Shown here: piece by piece, positions 51,614 to 59,802 of the stretch
Numbering within the stretch: the stretch's first letter is position 1
Layout of the letters: every line of letters starts with the position of its first letter
Assembly: GCA_017304845.1 (NCBI GenBank)
Contig: JAFKLL010000015.1
Coordinates: forward strand, 27,087 to 91,086
Length of the DNA stretch: 64,000 nt
From: Solirubrobacterales bacterium
GTDB lineage: Bacteria > Actinomycetota > Thermoleophilia > Solirubrobacterales > 70-9
Direction: 5' to 3'
Made by a program: the position numbers and the translations under genes
Notes under the pieces: generated by a model
Databases searched by the model: none
What the model saw: the letters and a program-made list of their open reading frames with translations, nothing else
Told to the model about the DNA's origin: nothing

Positions 51614-52432
51614 CTACTTCGGCAGCGCCACCGCCGCCTCGGGGGTGGCGACGCGGAAGGTGAAGCTCTCCTCGATGTAGAGGTTGACCTTCTCGGCGTC
51701 GTGGCTGTCGTAGCCGATCGAGAGATCCTGGCCCGACTCGAAGAGGAAGTCGCCGCCGCGCATGCTCGCCACCACGACCCCGTCCAGCCCGGGCGCCCAG
51801 ACCATCGGTCCGTCGCCGCCCTCCTGCAGGATCTTGCGGATGTGCTGGAGCAGCGGGTAGCCGCCCTTCTCCGCGGACTCGACCACCCCGGTGTAGCACT
51901 CGGGGCTGAGCGCGACCCCGTACGGGCCCTCGACGCCGGAGGAGAGGATCACCTCGATCGCCTTGGCGATGTGGGCGGGATAGTCGCTGAAGTCATTCGA
52001 GCCGAGCGGGATCGGGTCGTGGCTCGACGCCTCCGCGATCCCATCCATGCCGGCCTCGCCCAGACCGTGGAAGATCGCCGCGTTCTCGGCCACCGCCATC
52101 TGGTGGGCCGCCTTGTCGAGCGAGTCGAAATCGGTGTCGACCGCGCCCCGGTCCAGGGCCTCGAGCTCGGAGCGGTTGACCGTGAAGTTCGCCCGCAGCT
52201 CGACCAGCGGGAGCACCCGGCGGGTCTTGAACCGGACCCCGTCGGCCGGGCCGTCGGCGGGATCGGAGACCCGGCCGAGGTCGGTCGCCGAGTGATGCCA
52301 ACCGTGGGGGCCGTCGAAGTCGACCAGCTTGCGGCCGCCCAGCGCCGGCACCAGCCGCTGATTGGCCTCCTCGTCGATCTGCTTCCAGGCCTCGTCGGTT
52401 ATCGGGGCATGACCCCGCAGAAGGTGATTCAC
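51614..52432 (-). CDS. Encapsulin nanocompartment shell protein (family 1)
   Basis: A 272-residue HK97-fold shell protein of the linocin/encapsulin family. N-terminal LLRGHAPITDEAWKQIDEEA is the family start; GVRFKTRRVLPLVELRANF, ENAAIFHGL, GPYGVALSPECYTGV and DLSIGYDSHDAEKVNLYIEE follow in order. It assembles into an icosahedral shell in the cytoplasm. The cargo gene lies directly upstream and overlaps by 4 nt (ATGA), an EncFtn with a C-terminal targeting peptide, so the compartment stores iron. A repeat follows the stop. Confidence 0.95.
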   Translation of the reverse strand: MNHLLRGHAPITDEAWKQIDEEANQRLVPALGGRKLVDFDGPHGWHHSATDLGRVSDPADGPADGVRFKTRRVLPLVELRANFTVNRSELEALDRGAVDTDFDSLDKAAHQMAVAENAAIFHGLGEAGMDGIAEASSHDPIPLGSNDFSDYPAHIAKAIEVILSSGVEGPYGVALSPECYTGVVESAEKGGYPLLQHIRKILQEGGDGPMVWAPGLDGVVVASMRGGDFLFESGQDLSIGYDSHDAEKVNLYIEESFTFRVATPEAAVALPK

Positions 52433-52818
52433 AGTCCCGCTCCTTTCAGGCTGCCGATTCCAAGCGATCCACTCGATCCCGCTCCGCCGGCCGGGGCGTC
52501 GTCCTCGTCGGTGCCGGCTTCGGCGGCCTCACCATGCTCGACGATGTCGCCGTCCTTGAACAGAACCCCTTCGGCGAGCTCCCGCCAGACGGGGATCTTG
52601 CGGAACAGGAACTCGAGGTCCATCGCGAAGTGCTTGAACTCCTCGTGCTGGGCGTTGCTCATGATCGCCCGCGCCTCCGCGTCCGGTTCGACCGAGAGTC
52701 GCTGCTCGTACCAGTTGATCGCCTCCGCCTCCTCGGCCAACGAGGCGAACAGCCGGGCCTTGGTGCGGAGCTCGGGGCTGAGCTCCTCAGGTGGCTCGTG
52801 GTACTGGTCGAACTCCAT
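52429..52818 (-). CDS. Encapsulated ferritin-like protein (EncFtn)
   Basis: A 129-residue iron-oxidising cargo. Two helices carry the ferroxidase residues: EEAEAINWYEQRL (E32 likely, W36) and QHEEFKHFAMDLEF (E60 and H63). A flexible acidic linker follows, then the cargo-loading peptide SLGIGSLKG at 118-126. Such EncFtn proteins form decamers and oxidise Fe(II) inside the shell. SD AGAGGAG precedes the ATG. No iron-regulator box was recognised in the 106-nt gap upstream. Confidence 0.95.
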   Translation of the reverse strand: MEFDQYHEPPEELSPELRTKARLFASLAEEAEAINWYEQRLSVEPDAEARAIMSNAQHEEFKHFAMDLEFLFRKIPVWRELAEGVLFKDGDIVEHGEAAEAGTDEDDAPAGGAGSSGSLGIGSLKGAGL

Positions 52819-52900
52819 CCCGGCTCCTCTCAGGTCGGATCAGCGGTCGCAGCCATGCTCTCACCGAATTGCCCCGACGGCAAGGTCCGAAACAAACTGC

Positions 52901-52915
52901 CCGGCCGACGGCCGG
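52901..52915 (-). terminator. Possible pyrE terminator
   Basis: CCGGCCG and CGGCCGG flank one base, forming a compact GC hairpin 10 nt after the pyrE stop; on the minus strand GCAGTTTGTTT follows. Confidence 0.45.
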
Positions 52916-52924
52916 TGAAGCGGC

Positions 52925-53488
52925 CTACTTGTCGGGCCGGTCCGGGTAGATGTCGTCGATCGTGGTCAGTGTCTCGTAAGGCGCGCCGGCCGCCTCGGCG
53001 ATCCGGTCGCCACCACCGGCGAGGCGGTCGACCACTGCCAGGACGCCCGCGACCTCGAAGCCTTCGTCGCGGATCCGCTCGATCGCCGAGATGGTCGAGC
53101 CGCCCGTCGTCACCGTGTCCTCGACCACAAGCACCCGGTCACCGGGCTCGGCGGCGCCTTCGACCCAGCGCTGCAGGCCGTGGGCCTTGCGCTCCTTGCG
53201 GACGAAGAAGCCGCCCAGGCCCTCGCCTTCCGGCACGGCGATCGCGGCGCAGGCGAGCGGGATCGCCGCCATCACCGGGCCGCCGACCGTGGTCGCGCCG
53301 AGATCCTTGGCGTGCAGGGCGATCAGGGTGCCGGCCGCCTTCAGGCCCTCCGGCCGCATGACGGTGCGGCGGGCGTCGACGTAGTAGCTGGCCTTGGCGC
53401 CGCTGGAGAGGGTCACCTCGCCGAGCACCAGCGAGTGCTGACGGAGCAGGGAGATCAGTTCTTCGCGGACGGCGTCACGGTCGGTCAA
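52925..53488 (-). CDS. pyrE: Orotate phosphoribosyltransferase
   Basis: A 187-residue cytoplasmic enzyme making OMP from orotate and PRPP. The PRPP motif VLVVEDTVTTGGSTISAI is complete; SSGAKASYYVDARR and GPVMAAIPLACA match the family, as does FFVRKERKAHG (catalytic loop with Lys). Only 9 nt separate it from the upstream CPBP protease gene, so they share a transcript. Confidence 0.95.
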   Translation of the reverse strand: MTDRDAVREELISLLRQHSLVLGEVTLSSGAKASYYVDARRTVMRPEGLKAAGTLIALHAKDLGATTVGGPVMAAIPLACAAIAVPEGEGLGGFFVRKERKAHGLQRWVEGAAEPGDRVLVVEDTVTTGGSTISAIERIRDEGFEVAGVLAVVDRLAGGGDRIAEAAGAPYETLTTIDDIYPDRPDK

Positions 53489-53497
53489 GTTTTCCTC

Positions 53498-54283
53498 TCA
53501 GGAGTTGAGCGCGGTCAGCGCGTAGGCGTTGTTGATCAGGTGGAAGATCACGGCCGGCCAGAGCGACCCGGTCTTCTCGTAGACGACCGCGAAGATCGCG
53601 CCGAGGACGATCAGCTGCGGCACGGCGCTGATCCCGGTCGAGTAGTGGAGCAGGCCGAAGACCAGGCCGGCCCCGAGCGCCGCGACCGGCAGCGGGAACC
53701 GGGTCCGGAAACCGCCGAAGAGCATCCCGCGGAAGCAGACCTCCTCGGAGAGCGGGGCGAGGATCACGATCAACAGGATCTGGGACCAGAGCGGTCCCAG
53801 CTCACCGGCGATGTCGTCCTGCTCCGGCGTGCCGAAGATCAGGGCGAAGACGAGCGCGAAGGCGATGTAGGAGACGAACCCGAGGCCGATCCACTTCGCG
53901 GCGGTCTTCACCTCGAAGCGGTGGAATCCGAGCCGTCCGGCGGCCTGCCGCCAGTCGATACCGCCCGGGAACTCCTTGGCCAGCACGAACGGGACGGCCA
54001 GGAAGCCGATCGCCGTGCAGAGCTGGATCGCGGCCCGGGCGCCCCAGCCGAGCGAGTCGTACTCGCCGCCGCCGGCGATCGCGAAGACCGGCAGCGAAAT
54101 GACCAGGCCGACGATCAACGCGGTGACCGCGGCACCCACGGCGATCCACGGGCCCCAGGTCGCGAAGGGGAAGGAGCTGGGCTCCAGATCGGGTTCGGGC
54201 TCGATCGTCTGGGCTGGGATCGGGGCGTCCATCGGCCGCTCATTCTCACAGTTCGGACAGGCGCGCGTGGCGCAACCGATCAT
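53498..54283 (-). CDS. CPBP-family intramembrane metalloprotease
   Basis: A 261-residue membrane protein with about eight hydrophobic segments. The protease motif is LSEEVCFRGMLFGG (EExxxR) followed by GLVFGLLHYSTG and FHLINNAYAL (FxxxH and HxxxN). It begins with a short RACPNCENE segment that could be a zinc knuckle if ATG 54283 is the start; ATG 54232 would lack it. Family members cleave CAAX-like proteins or act in bacteriocin immunity; the target is unknown. Confidence 0.85.
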   Translation of the reverse strand: MIGCATRACPNCENERPMDAPIPAQTIEPEPDLEPSSFPFATWGPWIAVGAAVTALIVGLVISLPVFAIAGGGEYDSLGWGARAAIQLCTAIGFLAVPFVLAKEFPGGIDWRQAAGRLGFHRFEVKTAAKWIGLGFVSYIAFALVFALIFGTPEQDDIAGELGPLWSQILLIVILAPLSEEVCFRGMLFGGFRTRFPLPVAALGAGLVFGLLHYSTGISAVPQLIVLGAIFAVVYEKTGSLWPAVIFHLINNAYALTALNS

Positions 54284-54312
54284 GCAGGCGGCGGCAAGAT
54301 CCCCCTCTTTAC

Positions 54313-54340
54313 TTGGCACTGAGCCCGTGATAGCTACCCT
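54313..54340 (+). promoter_or_regulatory. Promoter of the PBP gene
   Basis: TTGGCA (54313-54318) and TACCCT (54335-54340) with a 16-nt spacer; the ATG at 54348 is 7 nt further on. Confidence 0.5.
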
Positions 54341-54347
54341 ATGTCGG

Positions 54348-56486
54348 ATGACCAGGCGCCAGAGAAGGGTGCGCCGGCACCGCAGCTCCCCGCGAAAAGC
54401 GCTGATCGCGATCGCTGCGGTAATCGGCGGATTGTTTTTGACCGGGATAGCGGCCGGAGGCGGCTGGGTGCTCTCGATTGCGGCCAAGGCGCCCGATCCG
54501 GACAGCCTCAAGGAGATCAACAAGGGCCAGAACTCGGTGATCTACGCCGGGGACGGCAGCAAGCTCGGAATGATCGACTCGGACGAGGTCCGGACCCCGA
54601 TCCCGCTCTCCGACATCCCGAAGGACCTGCAGAACGCGACGATCGCGATCGAGGACGAACGCTTCTACAGCCACAACGGCATCGACATCCAGGGCGGTCT
54701 CCGTGCCCTGGTCAAGAACCTCGAGTCCGGCGGCATCACCGAGGGCGCCTCGACGATCACGATGCAGCTGATGCGCAACCTCTTCATCACGAACCCGAAG
54801 CGCGACTACGAGCGCAAGATCATCGAGGCGAAGATGGCCCTCGACTACGAGAAAGACCACTCGAAGGCGCAGATCCTCGAGAAGTACCTGAACACCGCCC
54901 CCTACGGCACCAACGAAGGCCGCACCGCGATCGGCGTCAGTGCCGCAGCCAAGGTCTACTTCTCGCGGAAGCCCGAGAACCTGAACCTCCCGCAGGTTGC
55001 CCTGCTGGCCGGCCTGCCCCAGGCCCCGACCGATTACAACCCGATCCAGAACCCACGCGGAGCCACAGCCAGGCGCAACGAGGTGCTCGACTCGATGGCC
55101 CGGCTCGGCTACATCACCGAGGCACGCGCGGCCCAGGCCAAGAAGACCGGGCTGCAGCTCGATCCGGCCACGGATCTCTTCGCCCGTGAGGACCCGTTCT
55201 TCTTCGACTACGTCGAGTCCGAGCTGATCAAGAAGTACGGCGTCGCGACGGTCAGGCGCGGCGGGCTCAAGGTCTACACGACGGTCCAGCCTTCGATGCA
55301 GGAGGCGGGACTCTCCGCGCTCGACTCGAACCTCTACTCGGGTGGCCCCTCCGGCGCTCTGGTCTCGATCAACCCGAAGAACGGCGACATCGAGGCGATG
55401 GTCTCCTCTACCTCGTACTCGGACAACCAGTACAACCTCGCCGCCCAGGGCAAGCGTCAGCCGGGCTCGACCTTCAAGGTCTTCACCCTGGCCACCGCGA
55501 TCCACGAGGGGATCGACCCGTACACGACCTACTACGTGTCGAAGCCGTTGAACATCAACGACCCGGTCTACGGCCCATGGGAGGTCCACACCTACGGCGA
55601 CTCCTACAGCGGAACGATCAGCGTGGCCGAAGCGACCCTGAAGTCCGACAACTCGGTCTACGCCCAGCTCGCGCTCGACGTCGGGCCGGACAAGGTCGCG
55701 GACATGGCTCACGCGCTCGGGATCACGACCAAGCTCGACGGCTACCCGGCCGAGACCCTCGGCGGTCTGACCATCGGCGTCTCCCCGCTGGAGATGGCCG
55801 GCGCCTACTCGACGATCGCCAGCGGCGGCGTCCGCCACGATCCGACCGCGATCGAGAAGGTCGTCTTCCCGGACGGGAAGGTCGACCGGCCGGGCCGTTC
55901 GAAGCCCAAGCGCGTGCTCAGCGAGGCCGAGGCATACGAGATCACCAAGATTCTCCACCAGAACGTTCTGAGCGGCACCGGCACCAACGCCAACACCGGC
56001 TGCGGCGGCCAGGCCGGCAAGACCGGCACCACCGACAACCAGATCGACGCCTGGTTCGTGGGCTACCAGCCCAACCTCGCCACCGCGGTCTGGTACGGCT
56101 ACCCGGAGTCCAATGACATCAGCACCGGCTCCGATGGCGGCGACGTTCCGGCCGGCATCTGGCGGACCTTCTACACCAATGCGGCCATCCCCTGTGAGGA
56201 GACCCCCGTCCCGTCCGAGACGATGCAGTGGGGCGACTTCAGCGGCGGCTACACGGTCTCGCCCGGCACCAAGAGCGACTACGGGCCGGACGCCGACGAC
56301 TCCACCGACACGGGTACCGACGACGGCACCGATGACAGCACGGACACCGGCACCGGGACCGAGGAGCCGAACGGCGCCTACGCCCCCGGCCTCGGCCAGG
56401 ATCCCGCCGGTGGCGGTGGCGGCACCGGCGGCGGTGGTACCGGCGGGGGCGGCACGCCCTCGACCGGCGGCGTCGCGACCGGCTAG
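54348..56486 (+). CDS. Class A penicillin-binding protein (transglycosylase/transpeptidase)
   Basis: A 712-residue bifunctional cell-wall synthase. Basic cytoplasmic tail, one membrane helix (about 19-40). The GT51 domain has IEDERFYSHNGID (catalytic Glu), GASTITMQLMRNLF and the ALDYEKDHSKAQILEKYLN block. The transpeptidase domain has the nucleophile in PGSTFKVF, SDN (KSDNSVYAQ) and KTGTT. A Thr/Asp-rich then Gly-rich tail follows. The ATG has a promoter immediately before and no SD. The stop shares CTAG with the convergent flippase-like gene. Confidence 0.93.
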   Translation: MTRRQRRVRRHRSSPRKALIAIAAVIGGLFLTGIAAGGGWVLSIAAKAPDPDSLKEINKGQNSVIYAGDGSKLGMIDSDEVRTPIPLSDIPKDLQNATIAIEDERFYSHNGIDIQGGLRALVKNLESGGITEGASTITMQLMRNLFITNPKRDYERKIIEAKMALDYEKDHSKAQILEKYLNTAPYGTNEGRTAIGVSAAAKVYFSRKPENLNLPQVALLAGLPQAPTDYNPIQNPRGATARRNEVLDSMARLGYITEARAAQAKKTGLQLDPATDLFAREDPFFFDYVESELIKKYGVATVRRGGLKVYTTVQPSMQEAGLSALDSNLYSGGPSGALVSINPKNGDIEAMVSSTSYSDNQYNLAAQGKRQPGSTFKVFTLATAIHEGIDPYTTYYVSKPLNINDPVYGPWEVHTYGDSYSGTISVAEATLKSDNSVYAQLALDVGPDKVADMAHALGITTKLDGYPAETLGGLTIGVSPLEMAGAYSTIASGGVRHDPTAIEKVVFPDGKVDRPGRSKPKRVLSEAEAYEITKILHQNVLSGTGTNANTGCGGQAGKTGTTDNQIDAWFVGYQPNLATAVWYGYPESNDISTGSDGGDVPAGIWRTFYTNAAIPCEETPVPSETMQWGDFSGGYTVSPGTKSDYGPDADDSTDTGTDDGTDDSTDTGTGTEEPNGAYAPGLGQDPAGGGGGTGGGGTGGGGTPSTGGVATG

Positions 56487-57541
56487 GACAGGCGGGCGGC
56501 CTCTTCGGCCGCTTCCTCGGCCAGTTCGATCTCGTCCTCGTCGCCTTCCTGGCGGGTCAGGGCGGTGATCGCCCCGACGTAGATCAGTTCGACCACGGTC
56601 TGGGTCGCCCGGACCGCGATCGCGATCACGGCGCCGACGCCGAAGCTGTCCGACGGAAGGGCCACCTTGACCGCCCAGGCGAAGGCGGCGTCGCGGACCC
56701 CGAGCCCTGCCGGGGTCACCGCCGAGACGACGGCGGCGAGGAAGCCGATGGCCTGGGAGGCGGCGACGATCGCCAGGTCGTCGAGGTTGAGTTGATGGAC
56801 GGAGCGGGCGGCGAAGAAGACGCCGACACCCATGATCGCCCAGATCACCACGTACGAGACATAGACGGTCGCGACGCCCCGGAACGGCATCAGCTGCGGT
56901 AGCGGTTCCCGCCCCAGGGCGGTGAGCAGGCGCTTCGACACGGGACCGAATATCCGGGGATGGAGCAGCGACACCATCGCCGGGAGGATCAGGAGCGGCA
57001 GCCAGCGGGCGGGCTGGCCCTGCAGGTCGGGGTGGTCGATCAGGAACCAGGTCGCGATGGTCAACGCGCCGGCGATCGAGACCGCCTGTTCGTAGACGAT
57101 GCCGGCCGTGGTCACCCGGCGCTGGACCCCGGCCTTCTCGGCCAGCAGGATCCGGGCGAGCAGGAAGAGGACCGTGCCGGGGATGTAGCGGACCAGGAGC
57201 GGCTGGGCCCAGATCTTCTGGGTCTCCATCGGCGCCACCGGGCTGCCGAGGAAACGCAGGATCAGGCCCCAGACGCCGGCGCTGGCGACGTAGTAGAGCA
57301 GCATCATCAAGACCGCCGGCAGCACCCAGACCAGGTCGAAGCGGACGCCCTTCTCGGTCAGCTCGGACCACTGCGACACCACGGTGAAGACCAGGAACCC
57401 GAAGATCAGTAGGGCGACCCCGCCCTGGAGCAGAACCTTGGTGGACTTCTTCTTCGGTCCGGACTTGCCGACCGTGGCGGCGAGGTGGCCGAGCCGGTGG
57501 AGCAGGCTGTCATGGCCCGTATCCCTCGATTCCTCGCTCAT
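56483..57541 (-). CDS. Flippase-like integral membrane protein (LPG-synthase TM family)
   Basis: A 352-residue protein with about eight hydrophobic segments. The order of SGVWGLILRFLG-like, PLLVRYIPGTVLFLLARI, and TPAGLGVRDAAFAW blocks matches the lysylphosphatidylglycerol synthetase membrane domain / UPF0104 family, without the catalytic cytosolic part. Members are proposed lipid or glycolipid flippases. The C-terminus is Glu-rich. ATG at 57541 with TATTGC 7 nt upstream; the -10 overlaps that of thiL. Confidence 0.8.
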   Translation of the reverse strand: MSEESRDTGHDSLLHRLGHLAATVGKSGPKKKSTKVLLQGGVALLIFGFLVFTVVSQWSELTEKGVRFDLVWVLPAVLMMLLYYVASAGVWGLILRFLGSPVAPMETQKIWAQPLLVRYIPGTVLFLLARILLAEKAGVQRRVTTAGIVYEQAVSIAGALTIATWFLIDHPDLQGQPARWLPLLILPAMVSLLHPRIFGPVSKRLLTALGREPLPQLMPFRGVATVYVSYVVIWAIMGVGVFFAARSVHQLNLDDLAIVAASQAIGFLAAVVSAVTPAGLGVRDAAFAWAVKVALPSDSFGVGAVIAIAVRATQTVVELIYVGAITALTRQEGDEDEIELAEEAAEEAARLS

Positions 57542-57548
57542 CTGTCGA

Positions 57549-57558
57549 GCAATAGTGT
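57549..57558. promoter_or_regulatory. Bidirectional overlapping -10 elements
   Basis: GCAATAGTGT holds TAGTGT (57553-57558, plus) 7 nt before thiL and TATTGC (57554-57549, minus) 7 nt before the flippase-like gene. The two share the TA at 57553-57554, the same layout as at 24191-24200. Confidence 0.55.
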
Positions 57559-57565
57559 CAGAGCC

Positions 57566-58573
57566 ATGGACCTGAGCGAGTTCGAGCTGATCGGGCGGAT
57601 CGCCGCGCGGGCCGACGGCGCCGCGCGGTTCGAGACCGGGATCGGGGACGACGCGGCCGTGATCCGGACCGCCGGCAGGATCGTCACCTCGGTCGACACC
57701 GCCGTCGCCGGGGTGCACTTCCAGGCCGACCGCCCGGCCGCGGAGTCGGCTCGCAAGGCGGTCGCGGGAGCGGTCTCCGACCTTGCAGCGATGGGGCTGG
57801 GCGAGGGCGGGACGGAGCTGCTGGTCGCGCTCGGCGCCCCGTCCTCGACTCCCGACGCCTACCTAGAAGGGCTGGCCGACGGGGTGGTCGCCGCGGCGGC
57901 TGAGTTCGGGGCCGAGCTCGCCGGCGGCGACGTGGTCTCCTCCCCGGTGGTCTTCCTCAGCGTCACCGTGATCGCCCATGTAGACGACGCGACCCCGGTG
58001 GTCCGACGCGGGGGAGCCCGCCCCGGCGACGTCGTCGCGGTCACCGGCCCGGTCGGCGGCGCGGCGGCCGGGCTCGCGCTGCTGGAAGGACTGGAGGTGG
58101 CCGATCTCAGCGACCTCAGCCGCGAGCTCCTGATCGGCTGCCAGACGCACCCGCAGCCCCAGCTCACGGCGGCGCCCGTCCTCGCCCGGGCGGGGGCTAC
58201 CTCGATGATCGACGTCAGCGACGGCCTGGCCGCCGATCTCCGCCATGTCGCCGAGGCCTCCGGGACCACCGTGCGGCTCGACCCCGGGACGATCCCGATC
58301 GTCCCCGGCGTGCCGGAAGTCGCCACCGCCCTCGACCGCGACCCGCTCGTCTTCGCGATCACGGGCGGCGAGGACTACGTGCTGGCGCTGACCATCCCCC
58401 AGGATCGCTTCGAGGCGGCCGATTCGGCCCTGATCGAGGCGACCGGGTTCGAGCTGCTGGCGATCGGCGCGGTCCAGGAGCCGGCCGGTGGGGATGCCTG
58501 CCTGCTGGTCGACGGTCTGGGCGAGATCGCCTCGGGCGGTCACGACCACTTCCGCGGGCCCGGAGCCCGGTAG
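57566..58573 (+). CDS. thiL: Thiamine-monophosphate kinase
   Basis: A 335-residue cytoplasmic kinase converting thiamine phosphate to the active diphosphate. FELIGRIAAR at the start, GIGDDAAV (metal site), SVDTAVAGVHF, AAMGLGEGGTELLVALG, AELAGGDVV, VSDGLAADLRHVAEAS and ITGGEDYVLAL are all ThiL signatures. The start ATG lies 7 nt behind TAGTGT and has no SD. Confidence 0.95.
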   Translation: MDLSEFELIGRIAARADGAARFETGIGDDAAVIRTAGRIVTSVDTAVAGVHFQADRPAAESARKAVAGAVSDLAAMGLGEGGTELLVALGAPSSTPDAYLEGLADGVVAAAAEFGAELAGGDVVSSPVVFLSVTVIAHVDDATPVVRRGGARPGDVVAVTGPVGGAAAGLALLEGLEVADLSDLSRELLIGCQTHPQPQLTAAPVLARAGATSMIDVSDGLAADLRHVAEASGTTVRLDPGTIPIVPGVPEVATALDRDPLVFAITGGEDYVLALTIPQDRFEAADSALIEATGFELLAIGAVQEPAGGDACLLVDGLGEIASGGHDHFRGPGAR

Positions 58574-58576
58574 GCT
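58571..58576 (+). promoter_or_regulatory. -10 box of the HtrA-like gene
   Basis: TAGGCT overlaps the thiL stop and ends 9 nt before the ATG at 58586. Confidence 0.4.
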
Positions 58577-58585
58577 CCGCCGCCC

Positions 58586-59761
58586 ATGTCGAAGCGCCTC
58601 ACGACCCTCCTTCTGATCGCCGCGCTGGCCGCCTTCCTGGTCGCCGGCTGTGGCTCCGACTCCGATTCGGGCTCCGGTTCGGGCGATCAGGAGAAGACGA
58701 CGGCCGCCAAGAGCGAGCCGGTGGTGCTCGACTCGGACGGCAACGAGTTCAACCCGTCCAAGGTCTACGCCGAGACGATCGACGGCGTGGTCTCGATCCG
58801 CTCGATCTTCGGTGACATCGAAGGCGATCCGCTCAGCACCGCGATCGCCGGCGGCTCCGGCTTCGTCCTCGGCAAGGACGGCGAGATCGTGACCAACGCG
58901 CATGTGATCAGCAACGGCGAGGGCGAGAAGCGGAAAGCGGCCGACAACGTCTACGTCGAGTTCTCGAGCGGGGACGTGCTGGAGGCCGAGATCGTCGGCT
59001 TCGATCCCTTCGCCGACGTCGGGCTGCTCAAGGTCGATCCCGGCGACGCCGAGATGAAGCCTCTGGCCCTGGCCGACAGCAGCAAGGTCGCGGTCGGCCA
59101 GCCGATCGCGGTGATCGGCAGCCCCTTCGGCGAGGACCAGACCCTGACCACCGGGGTGGTCTCCCAGACCGGCCGGTCGGTGATGAGCCTGACCGACTTC
59201 CAGATCGAGGACGCGATCCAGACCGACGCCTCGATCAACCCGGGCAACTCGGGCGGGCCGATGCTCGACGCGAGCGGCCACGTGATCGGGATCAGCCAGC
59301 AGATGAAGAGCGGATCCGGTTCCAGCGACGGGGTCGGTTTCGGCGTGCCCGCCAACTCGATCGAACGGTCGGTCGACATGCTCCGCGACGGCGGCAAGCC
59401 GCGCTATGCCTACATCGGGGTCAGCACCCAGCCGCTCTATCCGCAGCTGGCCGAGAAGCTCGGCCTGGATGCGAGCCAGGGCGCGATCGTCGCCCAGGTC
59501 GTCAAGGGCGGCCCGGCCGACGAGGCCGGCATCGAAGGTGGGGAGAAGGAACTGATCTTCCAGGGTGCCCGGTACGACACCGGCGGCGACGTGATCGTCT
59601 CGGTCAACGGCGAGCCGATCGCGCATGCCGAGGACCTCGGCAAGATGATCGGCGCCTTGAAGCCGGGCGACACGGCGAAGATCGGCGTGATCCGCGACGG
59701 CGATCACAAGACGATCGAGGTCGAGCTGGGCGACCGGCCGACCGCGGTCACCCGTCCCTGA
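58586..59761 (+). CDS. HtrA/DegP-like trypsin-fold serine protease, lipoprotein
   Basis: A 391-residue exported protease. Lipobox FLVAGC at residue 22, a Ser/Gly/Asp linker, then a trypsin domain with the catalytic triad: H in VTNAHVIS, D in FADVGLLKV and S in NPGNSGGPML. One PDZ domain follows (about residues 285-385, YIGVSTQPLYP to IGVIRDGDHK). It is an envelope quality-control protease. The lipid anchor replaces the membrane helix of most actinobacterial HtrA proteins. Confidence 0.92.
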   Translation: MSKRLTTLLLIAALAAFLVAGCGSDSDSGSGSGDQEKTTAAKSEPVVLDSDGNEFNPSKVYAETIDGVVSIRSIFGDIEGDPLSTAIAGGSGFVLGKDGEIVTNAHVISNGEGEKRKAADNVYVEFSSGDVLEAEIVGFDPFADVGLLKVDPGDAEMKPLALADSSKVAVGQPIAVIGSPFGEDQTLTTGVVSQTGRSVMSLTDFQIEDAIQTDASINPGNSGGPMLDASGHVIGISQQMKSGSGSSDGVGFGVPANSIERSVDMLRDGGKPRYAYIGVSTQPLYPQLAEKLGLDASQGAIVAQVVKGGPADEAGIEGGEKELIFQGARYDTGGDVIVSVNGEPIAHAEDLGKMIGALKPGDTAKIGVIRDGDHKTIEVELGDRPTAVTRP

Positions 59762-59790
59762 TTTCGGCAAAGCCGGGTCGGCTTCCTCAT

Positions 59791-59796
59791 TAGACT
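59791..59796 (+). promoter_or_regulatory. -10 box of otsA
   Basis: TAGACT ends 6 nt before the GTG at 59803; a weak AAGCCG/CGGCTT stem upstream at 59769-59783 could end the preceding transcript. Confidence 0.45.
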
Positions 59797-59802
59797 CAGT
59801 CT

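Noticed and set aside
52819..52924. Iron box upstream of EncFtn
   Set aside because: I looked for Fur- or IdeR-like palindromes and found only a GC hairpin better explained as the pyrE terminator.
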